Part shown: positions 1-12,200 of the stretch, one piece after another
How the letters are laid out: each line of letters begins with the position of its first letter
Position numbering within the stretch: position 1 is the first letter of the stretch
Assembly (NCBI GenBank): GCA_005784505.1
Contig: VCAZ01000069.1
Span: 345,896-409,895, forward strand
Direction of reading: 5' to 3'
Length of the DNA stretch: 64,000 nucleotides
Source: Bagarius yarrelli
Lineage: Eukaryota; Chordata; Actinopteri; Siluriformes; Sisoridae
Program-made: the position numbers and the translations under genes
Notes under the pieces: generated by a model
The model's database searches: none
What the model was told of the DNA's origin: nothing
What the model saw: only the letters and a program-made list of their open reading frames with translations

Positions 1-235
1 GATCAGGCCCACCACAACAGTGTCATCAGCAAATGTATGTATGGATGTTGGTGGAGTTGAAAGTATGTGTACAGTGAGTACAGCAGGGAGCTAAGAACAC
101 AACCCTGTGGAGCTCCAGTGCTGAGGTTGATGGATGATGCCATGTGTTTGCCCACCCTTACAGCTTGTGGTCTGTCTGTCAAGAAGTTGGAGATCCATTG
201 ACACAGGAATGGGCTGAGTCCCAGGACCTCCAAAT
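1..235 (-). mobile_element. LINE (L2/CR1-like) reverse transcriptase fragment
   Basis: The minus-strand translation contains ISNFLTDRPQAVRVG, then TGAPQGCVLSSLLYSLYT, and close to the window edge a decayed remnant of the catalytic FADDT box. This is the palm region of a fish non-LTR retrotransposon reverse transcriptase. The copy is cut by the window edge and carries changes in the usual PLLYSLFT core. It is a relic, not a host gene. Confidence 0.8.
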
Positions 236-239
236 TAGA

Positions 240-1250
240 AGTAGGCGTAAAGGTAATTATAGTGTTGTGAACTCTAGTCTACAAACAGCATTTTTGCATA
301 ATTTCCCTTTTTGCAGTCTAGGTGGCTTGCTGTTAAAATGCCTTGGGCCTTTGTGTAGTTGTGTGGTGTTTTGTGTAGCAACATGCTTTGCTAACAGATT
401 TCAACTGATACAAACTATCTTGCTACTTACAAAGTAGTATAAAGCCTGAAGTGGGTCTACTTTTAGGTTAACGTTACTAGTTTTAAATACACTATATGAC
501 ACTTAGCTGATATTAAATGGAGTCTGATTAATTTTTGCTACTGTAGAAATACAGTCTATTTTTTAGATACAATATACATAAATGCTAGTATATACCCACC
601 CACCGATTTAAGGAACTTGTGGATAATTTTTAAGTACATTTTATTTGTATAGCAATTTTACTAATAGACAATGACTCAAAGCTAAATTTAAATTTATCCT
701 GTATTAGCAACATCAGCAACTCTCTAAGCCAAAATTAAGGAGAAACATTAAGAACAACCAAAATCTATAAAAAAAATCCCATCCTCATCTAAGTAACTGG
801 AATAGAATAAAATATTAAATAATTGAATTTACTCAGTTGAAATTGCGGAACCTTTTAAGAAACTCATAAATGTGAGCATGATTTCTAAATACAATAAATA
901 TTTATCTCTTAAATATAGCATCAACATAAATTTGCATATACATTTTGCCCACTTTTTACGTTAAGTACCATGTTAAGAAAGCTATACTGACAATTTTCTT
1001 TTATTTATATCCATTCTCTCGATTTTTATTCCTTATTAAAAGAACGATGATTATTCCGAGATCACTTAGCCTTCTTTTTAATTTTTTTTCTGATAACCCT
1101 GATAGAAAAAAGATAACATTAAAAATGCTGCATAGCTTGGTGCAAACAAACACACTTAACATTTTCTCAATGGTTCACATCAGGATCTTCCTAGATGACT
1201 TTCAAATATTGGATAGACGTGTGTCAGTCATAGCACAAAAGTATATACAT
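240..1250. other. AT-rich intergenic DNA, no feature seen
   Basis: Apart from short chance reading frames I see no gene, RNA or recognisable repeat here. Confidence 0.5.
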
Positions 1251-1254
1251 TTAC

Positions 1255-1395
1255 GACACTTTGCAGATGCCCTCATCCAAAGCAACTGAGGGGTTAAAGG
1301 CTTTTTTCAGAGGCCCAACATTGGCAACTTGGTGGTTTTGGGAATCAAACACCGATCTTTTAATTAGCAGTCCAACACCTTAACCACTTCTCCCA
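1255..1395 (-). mobile_element. tRNA-derived SINE relic
   Basis: The minus strand reads GTTAAGGTGTTGGACTGCTA, a box-B-like stretch, and the tail typical of fish tRNA SINEs (gatgccctcatcc on the plus strand is the complement of the conserved GGATGAGGGCATC tail). It is diverged. Confidence 0.65.
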
Positions 1396-1534
1396 TACAT
1401 AAGTGGGCTCAGTGGTTTTTAAATATATATTAAATAGTACATTACAGTATAACAGTTTTTCTAGTTATAAGTAAAAATTATATTTAAATACATTTTAATT
1501 ATGGAAATGAAAGACTGTACAGCTCTTTCATGTT

Positions 1535-1760
1535 TTCCGGCGAAGGACTGACGCATAAAAAAAGGACTAAAAGCTGAATAAACAAAAAAGACAATGGCCT
1601 GAAGTACCAGTTTTTCCAGGTACCTGTACAAATTGATTATGCCGCACCTAAATAATCCTATCCATACCAAAATCCAACAATAAGACATAATACACTTGAT
1701 GTATCGAATCTAAAAACAAATCTTTTTAGATCGGTACAAAAAGTGTCCTCTGATTAAAGA
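1535..1760. repeat. Diverged direct repeat, copy 1
   Basis: Shares an ordered set of short blocks with 2843-3060: a ttccggc block, gctgaat(a/c)aacaaa, acaat(g/a)gcc, aagacata, tcgaatct and agtacaaaaag. Both copies have the same orientation and lie about 1.3 kb apart, upstream of the receptor gene. Nature unknown. Confidence 0.5.
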
Positions 1761-2842
1761 CATAAATAAATCAGTTAGTGAGATTTTTAGTATAAGATAC
1801 AAAAGGAAACTCTTTTAAACACAGCAAATCTAAATCACTGCTAAAACACAATTTGCTTATTCCAAGGCTGTATGTGTAAAAAAAAAAGCAGGGTGGGGTT
1901 TAAAAAGGAAACACCCAACCACCTCATATCAGCCTGATCAATTTCTCATTGGTTTACCTAATACCTAAAAGCAATCATCTGTATTAATTCGGGTCATTTA
2001 TATATTTCCTGCTGTTTGTTGGTGAGGATTTGACTCGAATGTGGATCTCGAAGGAATAAAGAGAATAATTAGTTTGCTATATATCAGATATATCAGATTT
2101 TACATTGTGTCTGGACAATTATTACATCATTAAAATCTTTCAAATGCAAGCTGGAGGTAACACATTCAGTAACGTAAGATATTCTTTGTGTGTGATCAGT
2201 TCTGTATGATGAATCTGTGTATTACAGATGTGTATTTATTTTCTCGGAATTCTGTTATAGCTTTTAATCATAATTGAATACATTTTATTTGGAAGAAAAT
2301 TCATTCGATGAATATAGGCATATTAATATTAATATTAATTATAATAATATTAGCTAATGTATTTGTGGTGTTTTGCGACAAAATCAAATTAACTTTTTAA
2401 AAGCAGAGAACATCAAGCCGAAAAAAAAAACTGTAAACAAATAGCAACAATGCTGAACATTTAAAACTAGCTATCGAGATCATAGAAATACTAGAAATGG
2501 ACCTTAACTTTACTGTCGGAACAGCCTTGGCCCTTAATGGCAAGAATTAAATAAGGAGTTTTCTATCAGGTATAAATATCCCTGGTCCATGCTTGGGAGT
2601 ATGTCATGTCATGTCCCAGTGTCTATGATAGATAGCACAAGTTTTCCTGCTTGTTTTTGTGTATGTTATTTTACACTACATTATCTCTAGTTGGACCTCA
2701 TCAAGTGGCACCAGAGATTTAGGAGCCAACCAGAAAAAAGCCTCATAGGATTTAAGTATATTTTATGCATGCCACATTTTAGTCAATGCTGTTAACACAC
2801 CACACAGTATTTAATAATAAATATTATTACCGCGTTTATTTC

Positions 2843-3060
2843 GGTGTTCCGGCAACAGATTACGACATGACGGATAGCATGAAATGCTGAATCAACAAAC
2901 AATACAATAGCCGGGAGCATATTGCGCGGTAGATTAGATGAGAAAACCTAATAAACTTTATCTATATCAAGAGTCAACATTAAGACATATTAAATGCGAT
3001 GTTTCGAATCTGATTTGAAAAAAGCAAATATACTCAGGACAGTACAAAAAGATCCAGATA
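2843..3060. repeat. Diverged direct repeat, copy 2
   Basis: Second member of the pair with 1535-1760. It lies about 110 bp before the splice acceptor of the receptor gene, so it falls in its first intron or promoter region. Confidence 0.5.
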
Positions 3061-3154
3061 ATATTGTTTGGTGATGACACATCTGAATCAGTTTTCCAGA
3101 AATGTAAATGTTTTCAATTTTGCCAACGTATAATTTCAACACTAAGTCTAACTG

Positions 3155-3172
3155 CTTTTCCTGTCGTTTCAG
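3155..3172 (+). promoter_or_regulatory. Splice acceptor of a 5'UTR intron
   Basis: A pyrimidine-rich tract (ctgcttttcctgtcgtttcag) ends in AG at 3171-3172, 29 bp before the receptor start codon. This suggests at least one upstream non-coding exon that I could not place. Confidence 0.55.
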
Positions 3173-3201
3173 CCATTAAAGCTGAGACTCAGCACTGAGT
3201 C

Positions 3202-4218
3202 ATGAATATAACTATGAATAGCTGCTGGGTGGTCATTCTAAACGGATCAAAAGTCATCCCTCCTAAGCAAGAGTTTTTTTACGAGGCCTACATCGCAGCT
3301 GAAGTTACGATATCTCTTCTGTCTGCGTCTGGAAATCTATTGGTTTGCATTGCGATCGGACGCAGCAAGAAGCTCCGTACCATCACCAACTACTTCTTGG
3401 TTTCTTTGGCAGCGGCTGATTTTTTCGTAGGCACGCTGGCTATTCCCTGTGCTATTTTAACAGACCTGGGTTTCCCACACAATAATCTGTATCTGTGTGC
3501 TACGGTTGTGTACATGCTTATCACGCTAACCCAAGCCTCGGTTTTTAGCCTGCTAGCAATAGCTATTGAACGCTATGTAGCGATCCTGTGGCCGTTCCAC
3601 TACCAGCGGCTCTTAAAGCCAAGAAATGCTAAACTAGTCATAGTTATAACCTGGATCCTCGCGTTCCTGTTGAGCTTAGTACCACTGCTAGGCTTTCGGA
3701 AACGATTTAGACATATTAACTACTGCTTCTTTGCCTGTATAGTGGACATTGCCTTAATGGTTTACTTTAACTTCTTTGGTTGCATTTTGCTTCCTCTACT
3801 GACAATGTTTTTCATTTATGCTCACATCTTCCTAACCGTGAGGAGGCAAGTAAGGCGCATTGCAGCATTACAGGGTGCGTTAGAAGTGCAAGCTAGGCAA
3901 AATTCAGCCATGCGACGTGAAGCCAAGAAGGCCACCTCTATATTTTTGCTCGTCTTCCTATTTGTGCTGTGCTGGATGCCGATTCACATAACGAATTGCT
4001 TGCAGCAGTTCTGTCCACACTATATGGTGCCATTGCCGCTTATTTTGACAGCAATCATTCTTTCCCATGCCAATTCAGCCATTAACCCTCTGCTCTATGC
4101 CTACAGCATGAAATCTTTCCGCCGGGCTTTCAAAGACATAATTCTTTGCTGCCGAATTACTTCTCAGCTGTCTGAAACCACCGGAAGCAATGGGACATCG
4201 AAAAAAAAACACAAATAG
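3202..4218 (+). CDS. Adenosine-receptor-like class A GPCR, intronless CDS
   Basis: A 338-residue seven-helix receptor. The start is fixed by an in-frame TGA two codons upstream. N-glycosylation sequons lie at N2 and N14. Adenosine-family marks are LAAAD in helix 2, a helix 3 disulphide Cys, LTQASVFSLLAIAIERY in helix 3 (TQ as in A2 receptors; ERY replaces DRY), CWMPIHITNC in helix 6 (the Asn that binds the adenine ring), LSHANSAINPLLYAY in helix 7 (His and NPxxY-type motif), and MVYFNFFGC in helix 5. In extracellular loop 2 the aligned Phe is kept (CFFAC) but the following Glu that contacts ligand in A2A is Ala. Known adenosine receptor genes usually have an intron inside the coding region after helix 3; this one has none. 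The likely role is a G-protein-coupled plasma-membrane receptor. Ligand identity is an inference, and a diverged fish-specific paralogue is possible. Confidence 0.85.
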   Translation: MNITMNSCWVVILNGSKVIPPKQEFFYEAYIAAEVTISLLSASGNLLVCIAIGRSKKLRTITNYFLVSLAAADFFVGTLAIPCAILTDLGFPHNNLYLCATVVYMLITLTQASVFSLLAIAIERYVAILWPFHYQRLLKPRNAKLVIVITWILAFLLSLVPLLGFRKRFRHINYCFFACIVDIALMVYFNFFGCILLPLLTMFFIYAHIFLTVRRQVRRIAALQGALEVQARQNSAMRREAKKATSIFLLVFLFVLCWMPIHITNCLQQFCPHYMVPLPLILTAIILSHANSAINPLLYAYSMKSFRRAFKDIILCCRITSQLSETTGSNGTSKKKHK

Positions 4219-4615
4219 AAAATAATATACAGTAGGCAGGTGTGACAGTAACGTCATTAAAGCTTATGTTGTCTAACTTGACAGTTTGTCGTGGTGTGTT
4301 TTAGTGTTAAAGATATGATTTCCCCATGTACAAAAAAACTCAATGAAAAAGGTCACCAAATTGCCTTTATTTTATATTTTTGCCAGTTAAGAAAATTTTA
4401 GTACTGCAAGTGCACTTTTTTGTTGATTTGCACTTTGTTTAATTGTTGTGTGAGTCTCCAAGTGACTGTTAGTCAAATTTGTTTGTTATTAATTATCACA
4501 ATTTATCTAGTAATTATTTTTATTGCTTATTTATTCATGCATTTGTTCAGTACTTATGTTATGTTATAGTTAAGGTGTTAAAAAACTGCATTTTTTTGGT
4601 AGTGTGTGTGTGTGG

Positions 4616-4945
4616 GGGGGGGTGGGGTTCTTTGGAAGTGACGAGGTTGGGCAGGATTAGGAACGAGTTTATCAGGGGGACGGCTCATGTTAGATGTTTT
4701 AGGGAGAAAGTCCGGGAGTCCAGATTGAGGTGGTTTGGGTATGTACAGAGGAGGGATAGTGAATATATCGGTAGGAGGATGTTGGAAATGAAGGTAAAGA
4801 GGAAGACCAAAGAGGAGGGATATGGATGCGATAAACGAGGACATGAAGTTAGTGGGTGTGAGTGAAGAGGATGTAGAGAATAGGGTTAGGTGGAGACGGA
4901 TGATTCGCTGGGGCGACCCCTAAAAGGAAACAGTCGTAAGGAGAC
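4616..4945 (+). mobile_element. RTE-type LINE, 3' end of ORF2
   Basis: Translation over shifting frames gives RNEFIRGTAHVRCFREKV, RLRWFGYVQRRDSEYIGRR, then KLVGVSEEDVENRVRWRR and a stop soon after GDP. This is the C-terminus shared by abundant fish RTE-like non-LTR elements. Frameshifts show it is dead. Related copies lie at 18640-18880 and 62140-62295. Confidence 0.75.
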
Positions 4946-5474
4946 GAAGTGTGTGTGTATGGAATGTGATGGGGTTGGGGGGTTGAATAGGGGATCACAA
5001 ATTTACAGTCTTGCCTAGGGCACCACCAAAGCCTGGGGCCAGGCCCTGATTTTGTCACACATCCACTATATACCAATGTATTTTATTTACAGCTGCAATT
5101 CTGTAACTATGTTGTATAATAATAGTATGTGTTGGATTTGGGGTAAGGTGGGTGGGAGAGTAAACCCCTATCATAAAAATAACTAGACCAATGATGTAGA
5201 AATTGTATGTGATATGACTGGTTCTTCCTTTTCATTTTCTTTTCTTTCTTTTTTAAATTAACTGTATGTTAAAAAAAATAAAAAATAAATGAAAGTTAAA
5301 AAAAAAAAATGTAAAAATGTATCTGCAAAATAAAATAAAACCTTTTATGTGTTTGTTATTAGTGTTGGGGAGGAACTAGTTACATGCACTGTCAGGACTC
5401 GGTCAGGCTTGCCAGGTGCGTTGCCACAGTTGGGCCACCGGAGGGCACTGTTTATGTTGTAGACCATGTGCGAT

Positions 5475-5476
<2 letters not shown>

Positions 5477-5538
<62 letters not shown>

Positions 5539-5552
5539 CCCCCCCCCCCCCC

Positions 5553-5606
<54 letters not shown>

Positions 5607-5630
5607 ACCCCCCCCCCCCACCCCCCCCCC

Positions 5631-5669
<39 letters not shown>

Positions 5670-5684
5670 ATCCCCCCCCCCCAG

Positions 5685-5721
<37 letters not shown>

Positions 5722-5758
5722 ACCCCCCCCCCAGACCCCCACCCCCCCCCCCCCCCCC
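5477..5758. repeat. Poly-C tract of about 280 bp
   Basis: Nearly uninterrupted C with a few A, T, GA and AG interruptions. It encodes nothing; the proline- or glycine-only reading frames across it are artefacts. It could form i-motif or G-quadruplex structures, or its length could be an assembly error. Confidence 0.95.
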
Positions 5759-5761
5759 GAT

Positions 5762-5890
5762 GTTCAGACTTCAGATTCAGACTTCAGACTCAGAACTCAG
5801 ACTCAGACTCAGATTCAGATCAGATCAGACTCAGACTCAGACTCAGACTCAGACTCAGACTCAGATTCAGACTCAGACTCATGGACTCAG
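5762..5890 (+). repeat. (CTCAGA)n hexanucleotide microsatellite
   Basis: About 20 copies of ctcaga with attcaga and cttcaga variants, directly abutting the poly-C tract. Confidence 0.95.
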
Positions 5891-6884
5891 CAGGTCTGGT
5901 CTGGTTTGGTCGTGTTAGAGAGTAGCTTTGTTTGTTTTTTTCCATGTTCTTTCATTTGTTTTTTTCATTTATTTTTGTTACTAAACTGCATTACTGCATT
6001 TGCATCCAAACCCAACCTAGGATTTGAGTGTGACAAATAAAAAAAATAAATTTAAAGGTGATTTGTGTCATTTAATTAGTTACTTATGCAAAATGTAAAA
6101 TTTATATAGTTAAAAATTTGTTAGAAACTTTAAAAATAATCATCAAATAATAGGTCATTGAAAAAAGTTACTTCAATTCATAATCTGTAGATTTTTACGT
6201 TTCCAATACTGGTGATGATTACAGTGAAAGAAAATAAAGAAGATCTCGTAAAACGAGGTATAAGCAGGTTGATGAATTTCTGGTATAAAACATATTGTCC
6301 GGAGGTGTAACTGAACTGTGAGTGTTTATACACTAGGGGTTTGGTAGTTCCAACTGATCCATGGTAAGTCTCTGTTTACTGCAAATTACATCATTCTACT
6401 GATAAAGGTGGACATGATTTGATGAGGTCACGCTATGATTTAGTGTCGAGTTTAGCTATGTTTTAATCTTGTCTGAAAACTTAATACTAATTTGATCCAC
6501 AGTCCAAACAGATCAAGGTTATGATGATCACATGTAGGAAGCACATTGTGCTTTCAATGAAAGACCATAAATCTCCTTTAATGTTTCTGTAGAACTTTTA
6601 ACAGCCCTTCCCGACCAGTTTCTCTTTGTCTACGCATTGATTTTGAAGGAACATTTTGTATTTGGTCAATAACATCACTGCTGTGAAATATTTACTCTAC
6701 TTGTTATCATTACTGGGCTCTGTGTTATATCTAATGCGTTGATTTGTTTTGCCCGTCCTCTCCTAAGCAATACAAGCAAGATCCTATTGATGTTATTAAG
6801 CACTTTGGGGTTTTATGATCCTTTGGTAGGATTCAACTGTAGGACAAAGTGTTTGAAGTGTTCTAATACGGGGACAATAGCCGT

Positions 6885-7436
6885 ATTTACGCTGCAGGTT
6901 TCGATGCCTTGTTCTGCCGAAAGTCCAATTTTGTGACTATATCCGATTTTTTGGATGACCTGCTTACTTGGTCTTCTAGAACTGAACTAAATTCAATATC
7001 TGCATCCATACAAAGCGAAAAAAAACCCTAGGTAGACATACTGCCCGAATATGTTTAAAGATCCGAAAAACAATGGTCTCCTTACGCTGGAAAAAAAAGA
7101 GCGGAGCGCCCTTGTTGCCACTTTAGCAAATGTAGCATTGATCGCTAAATAATAAAGATCTTCTTTTGAATAGTTCATTATTCCATGACATTCGTCTCAC
7201 ATTGACTGGGGAAAATCCGATCTGTCTGCTAACATGACAGACGCTGATGCACGTATACGATTCATGTCCGATTTATTTCAATATATGAATGAGGCCTGAA
7301 ACTGATCTCAAAATATTGTTAACCATGTGGGGTTTTTTTCCTGCTTACACAGTCATCGATCATATCCCATCTGTGCTACATTAGAGGAAAAAATCGGAAT
7401 TGGGTCATTTGATACATGTGGTGTAAATGCGGCCTA
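6885..7436 (-). mobile_element. Non-autonomous DNA-transposon-like repeat, copy A
   Basis: Reverse-oriented relative of 9345-9920 and 10110-10790. It opens with the complement of the shared end block (ctgca, then aattttgtgactatatccg and gatgacctgctta) and closes with a gtgtaaatgcggcc-type end. No transposase is visible. Confidence 0.65.
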
Positions 7437-7649
7437 TGAGAATTGATTTGTATTACTGGATTGTGCTGTGTTGAGTAAAAGTATTGTTGTTAAACTCAGG
7501 TTCATCAGCAGGGGGCACTCACGCTATACTCTATGCATTAGTAGTTAAATAACGAAGTAGTAATCAGTCCTTAAAGAACTGTGGGTCCTCGATTGACTGG
7601 TGTTTTTCATAAACGTTTCAACAGGTAAACTGATAATTAATACGTCAGT

Positions 7650-7797
7650 GGTGGTGGCGGCTCATGGTTAAGGTGTTGGTTTACCAATCTGAAGATTGTG
7701 GGTTCAATTCCCAGCTCCATCAAGCCACCACTGCTGGGTATAAATGAGATAAATGTAAGTCGCTCTGGATAAGCCGAATGCTACAAATGTACTATCC
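7650..7797 (+). mobile_element. tRNA-derived SINE
   Basis: Head ggcggctcatggttaaggtg (box A) and gggttcaattcccagc (box B), then ccaccactgctggg and the tail taagtcgctctggataag. A typical fish tRNA SINE. Confidence 0.85.
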
Positions 7798-7834
7798 AGC
7801 AGTATATTGTGTTTCTATAGAGATGAATTTCTGG

Positions 7835-7980
7835 CCTGGTGTTGGACTGCTAATTGGAAGATCAGGGGTTTGATTCCCAGCACCACTATGTTGCCACAGT
7901 TGGGCCCCTGAGCAAGTTGTATAAAAGAGAAATGTAAGTCACTCTGGAAAAGGGCGTCTGCCTAATGCTGTAAATGTCAT
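7835..7980 (+). mobile_element. tRNA-derived SINE, 5'-truncated
   Basis: Same family as 7650-7797, starting at tgttggactgctaattggaa; box B and the taagtcactctgg...ggcgtctgcc tail are present. Confidence 0.8.
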
Positions 7981-8929
7981 ATTCAAAATGGTGGAGAAGA
8001 ATGTTAATAACGATAGGAAAAAGTAGTAACTTTTAGCGTAAGAAAAGTGAGAAATGAATGTAGTTTAATGGATTGAATGGATTAGTTTTAATGTTGAATG
8101 AAAGCATGAATGTGTTAAAACCTCCTTTTGCATGAGCGGCTCAGTCATTACAGTCGAAAGAACATTGAGAGAATGCTTTAAATAACTATTTCACTCATAT
8201 CCAAAGATAAATGTCTTTTTAATAATAATTTTTAGGAGATTTACTGGAAAACACTGATTTTTGGTTAAAATCTTGTTCATAGAAGTAAATAAATTTGTAA
8301 GTATATTTCATAGAAGAATACCACAAAAATATTTTTTTTTTTGTGAAACGTTTCTTACAAATTGTGCACGTTATAAAGATTTATGTGTTCAGTGCCATAA
8401 ACATTTGCACTATAATACAACTTTACCGTTTATTAAGGTGTCTAACACTAATAACAAAAAAGTTTAGATTTACACACACCTCGACTCTCCAGTGTTTTTT
8501 TTAATAACTGAAATAAATGTTGCTAAATGTTGCTATGAGAACCAGCGTCGTATCCTTCTTACCAAGAACAAATCCTACAAAATCCTCCAGATGAGATTTA
8601 TTTGGAGCTAATAACAGTTACTTCAATTAAACAGGTATGCACTAACTATCGATCTTGATGATTCAGAACACTGACACATATTTAGCTATTAAAGGGTGTG
8701 TACACTTATGCAATAAAAAATTCCGCCTCTGCATTTATTCTTTCAATGTTTCTGCGTTCTGCTTTGATTTATTTATGATATCAGTTTAAACCTTTTCCTC
8801 ATTAAATCCCTTATGTTTTAATAAGAGCATGTAGACGGTATTATTTTGACCGAGTCTTATATTACTCAACTCTTATTTTAACTAATCTTCCACACTGATA
8901 CGCTACGCGTCCAGCACAGCCCCCTATAT

Positions 8930-8990
8930 ATAATATATATATGCAGAGTTTAGCTCCAACCCTAATCAAACACACCTGAACCAACTAATC
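8930..8990. mobile_element. Fragment of an abundant fish hAT-like MITE
   Basis: The string gcagagtttagctccaaccc followed by taatcaaacacacctgaacc is a very common end module of non-autonomous DNA elements in fish. Only this module is left. Confidence 0.5.
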
Positions 8991-9153
8991 CAAAGTAAGT
9001 TTGTTGAAGGATGTATAGACTTATTATATATTCATTAAAAATCTATTAATTACTTGACTCAATTTCATACACGTATCTGTAATTGTCGATTGTCAGTCGT
9101 TGTGCAAGACAGTCGGTAAGCAGCAGTGGGATTAGGATCTTTATTAGGCGTTT

Positions 9154-9204
9154 TTACACCTTTACATCCCAGGGTGTGTAAGTTCCCGGCTCTGAAGGAG
9201 GACA
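9154..9204 (-). CDS. xdh: xdh terminal coding exon (51 nt)
   Basis: After a tttgttccag acceptor the minus strand encodes CPPSEPGTYTPWDVKV and TAA. It matches the conserved xanthine dehydrogenase C-terminus, which ends PWSVRV in mammals. It joins in frame to the exon ending FTKL at 11128 (donor gtatgt). Confidence 0.85.
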   Translation of the reverse strand, partial: CPPSEPGTYTPWDVKV

Positions 9205-12200
9205 CTGGAACAAAACAAAGATGCATCAGTTATAACTCATAAATGTAATTACTTCATCCAACTCCTTAGATAAAAAAAATAAATAAAATAAAATAAATAA
9301 GTAAAGCACTGGATTACTGTATATTGTACACTTCTCTCTTACTAAGGCTCATTTACAGCACGATTTTTTTCTTCAATGTGGCACCGATCGTATATGACAG
9401 ACGACCTTGTAGGAAAAAAATATCACATGGATTCCGATATTTTTCAGATCGTTTTCAGGTTTTATTCCTATATGAAAAAACATATACTTATAAGATACTT
9501 GCATCAGCATCTGCCATGTAAGCCGACGGATCGGATTTTTACCTGTCAGTGCGAGTCAAATTGTTCAATTAAACAACGCCCCATTAAAAAAAAAAGATCT
9601 TTATAACTTAGCGATCGATGCTACATTTAGCCAGGCTGCAAAAATGGCTCTCCACTTTTTTTCCCCTACTAAAGAAAGCTTTGTTTCGCTGACCTTTAAA
9701 TATGATTCGGAATAATCATTTCAGCTTTGTTTCGTGAATTATCGCACTGGTTTGTCTGTCGGTTTGTCTCCCTTTGGGTTGTTTTCCGTGTACAGTGTAA
9801 ATGCAGATATTGGATACGGGTCAGTTTTAAAGAATGATGTAAGCGAGTCATCAAAAAAAATCTGATTATAGTCACAAAATCAGAATTGTGCATCAAGATC
9901 TGTAGTGCGACAAATGACAATTTTTAACATAATAATGGATTGTCTTTATTCACTTATGTCTTTGTTTCTTTGGGTCGGGATGTTCTGTCCTTGCCTGTCC
10001 TTGGATATTATCTGTACACTCTAGTATGTGTCCTCTCACACAGACATCTTTTGTTTAGACTACAGAAACCTTAATATCTTTATTAATATCTCTACTAACA
10101 AACTTAACTTTAGAAAGTCTGCATTTACACTGCATGTGGCAAATAACCCCATTGTGTGGCACAAATGGAATATGACCCATGGAAAAAAGCACATAGATTC
10201 TGATATTTTCAGATCGGTTTCAGGCCTCATTTATATGTGTAAATAAATTGGATATAAATCTGATCCATGCAATTGCGTCTGCCGTGTAATCAGACAGATC
10301 AGATTTTTACCTGTCCTAGGTCATTGAATAAGCAACAGCGGTGTGTGGCGTCAACTCAGGTGGACAATGAAAGGCTATTTGATTCAGAAAACGACGCTAC
10401 ACCCACTCTACTGAGAATTGCAGTTAAACTACTATCCAACACTGGTTATATAGCAATCAAGTCTACATTTGCCCAGACAGCAACAAGATCTCTCTTCCGT
10501 TTTTCCCGCCCAAAGAGATTGTGGTTTTTCTTTCTTTAAATATGGCACGGAATGCAAAATACTGATTAATTATTTTGTCTTTGTCCTTTGCTTTTATTGA
10601 TTATCGCGCCCTTTTTTACTTTCTTTTCTGGTCAGTACGTCCACCTTGGGTTGTTTTGCTGTTCAAGTGTAAATGCAAATATCGGATACGGGTCAGTTTT
10701 AAAAGATAAGATTAAAAGCAGGTCATCAAAAAAATCGGATATAGTTACAGAATCAGAATTGGGCATCAAGACCTGCAGTGTGAATTGAGGGTGGAAAAAA
10801 AATTTCATCGATGCGTCGTGATTCTTTTTCTAACAATTCCTGAATCTATTCTCAAAAGTCCAGAATAAGTACCTGAGGATTCCCACCCCTAGTGTAAATG
10901 CAGCTGAAGATTAAAAATACCATCTCAGGAGGTTTGCCACTGTCGCTTCGGACTTGCTTATTAAAAATAATATCTAAATAATCTAAAATATTCAATTGCT
11001 GTAAAATTTACCAAAAATAAATGTGTAACAAGTGCTTTTTTGGCCTTATATATGATCTATGACTTATCTATCTATAGTGTTAACATCAAACATGTCTATG
11101 GAGAAAATAAAAACTAGGTCAACATACGAGTTTGGTGAATCTGTCCTCACACGTGTTGCGTATTCTCTCGGGTGTAGCGGGGCTGTCCAGTTTAAAAGGT
11201 CCTGTAAGGCCAGAATCGGCCCTAGCTGCTGTAATGGCATCTTTGATAGCATAGAAGACTGAGGCTGCCAGGAAAAGTGGAGGCTCTCCTACCGCCTAAA
11301 TAATTGCATAAGAATCGGTTAAGTTCCTGTACCGTGGACATTAAATGAGTAACACTGATTTTAAAAACTTACAGATACAAACAATAAACCCTTTCCTAAT
11401 CATGGTCACAGGGATCTGCTGGGGTCTGTCCTAGCTGTCATTGGCTGGAAGGCAGAGGTCACCCAGTGCATCACAGGGGCACATACAAACAACCACACAC
11501 ACTTACACTTACTTCTATGGCCAGTTTAGAATTTAGAATAAACCTAACATACATGTTTTTGGACTGTGGGATTAAACCGGAGAACCCGAAGTAAACCCAC
11601 ACAAGTACGGTAAACTTAACACAGAAAGAGCCTTACCGATTTCCTTACTTAACATAGTAAATATTTAATAAAGACAATCAAATTATTGAAATTATGCCCT
11701 AACATTTAATTGTACACTACTATAAAATTAAAGACAATCATAGACTCCATAGTTATGTTTCAGGGATCTCAAGGATTGACCAAAACCCCACTTTAGGACC
11801 ACAGCAATAATCCAATAAGGCCAGTCTTACCTTAGACGAGAATATGGCTCTTTCGTTGGGGGAGTCTCTAAGTAGTGAGACCTTAAGTTCAGTTGGAATG
11901 TCTCCAAATGCGGGAATCTTATACATCCCAGGTCCACGAGTGTACAGGTAACCTTGGGGAGAGTAGCGCAACTCCTCAAGGGTGAAAAGACCCACGCCCT
12001 GCATGAATGCGCCTTCCACCTGTGCAGAAAATGACAAATGAGCTGCAATCCACACCAGAGTGTTTTCAAGCCAGTACGTCCCTGAGAGTGAAATCATGGT
12101 ATACCTGACCAATGTCCAGGGCTGGGTTCAAACTTTTGCCCACATCCATAACAATAGAAGTATGCAGGTTCTAAAGGTGTGAAGATGTTTTGCATTATTT

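Noticed and set aside
1461..1688. 75-codon minus-strand frame
   Set aside because: No family resemblance; it overlaps the duplicated non-coding block.
4479..4865. 128-codon plus-strand frame as a host gene
   Set aside because: It is an RTE-type LINE 3' end joined by chance to upstream sequence.
5345..6040. Several long proline-only and glycine-only reading frames
   Set aside because: They are translations of the poly-C tract and the CTCAGA array; no codon signal outside the repeat.
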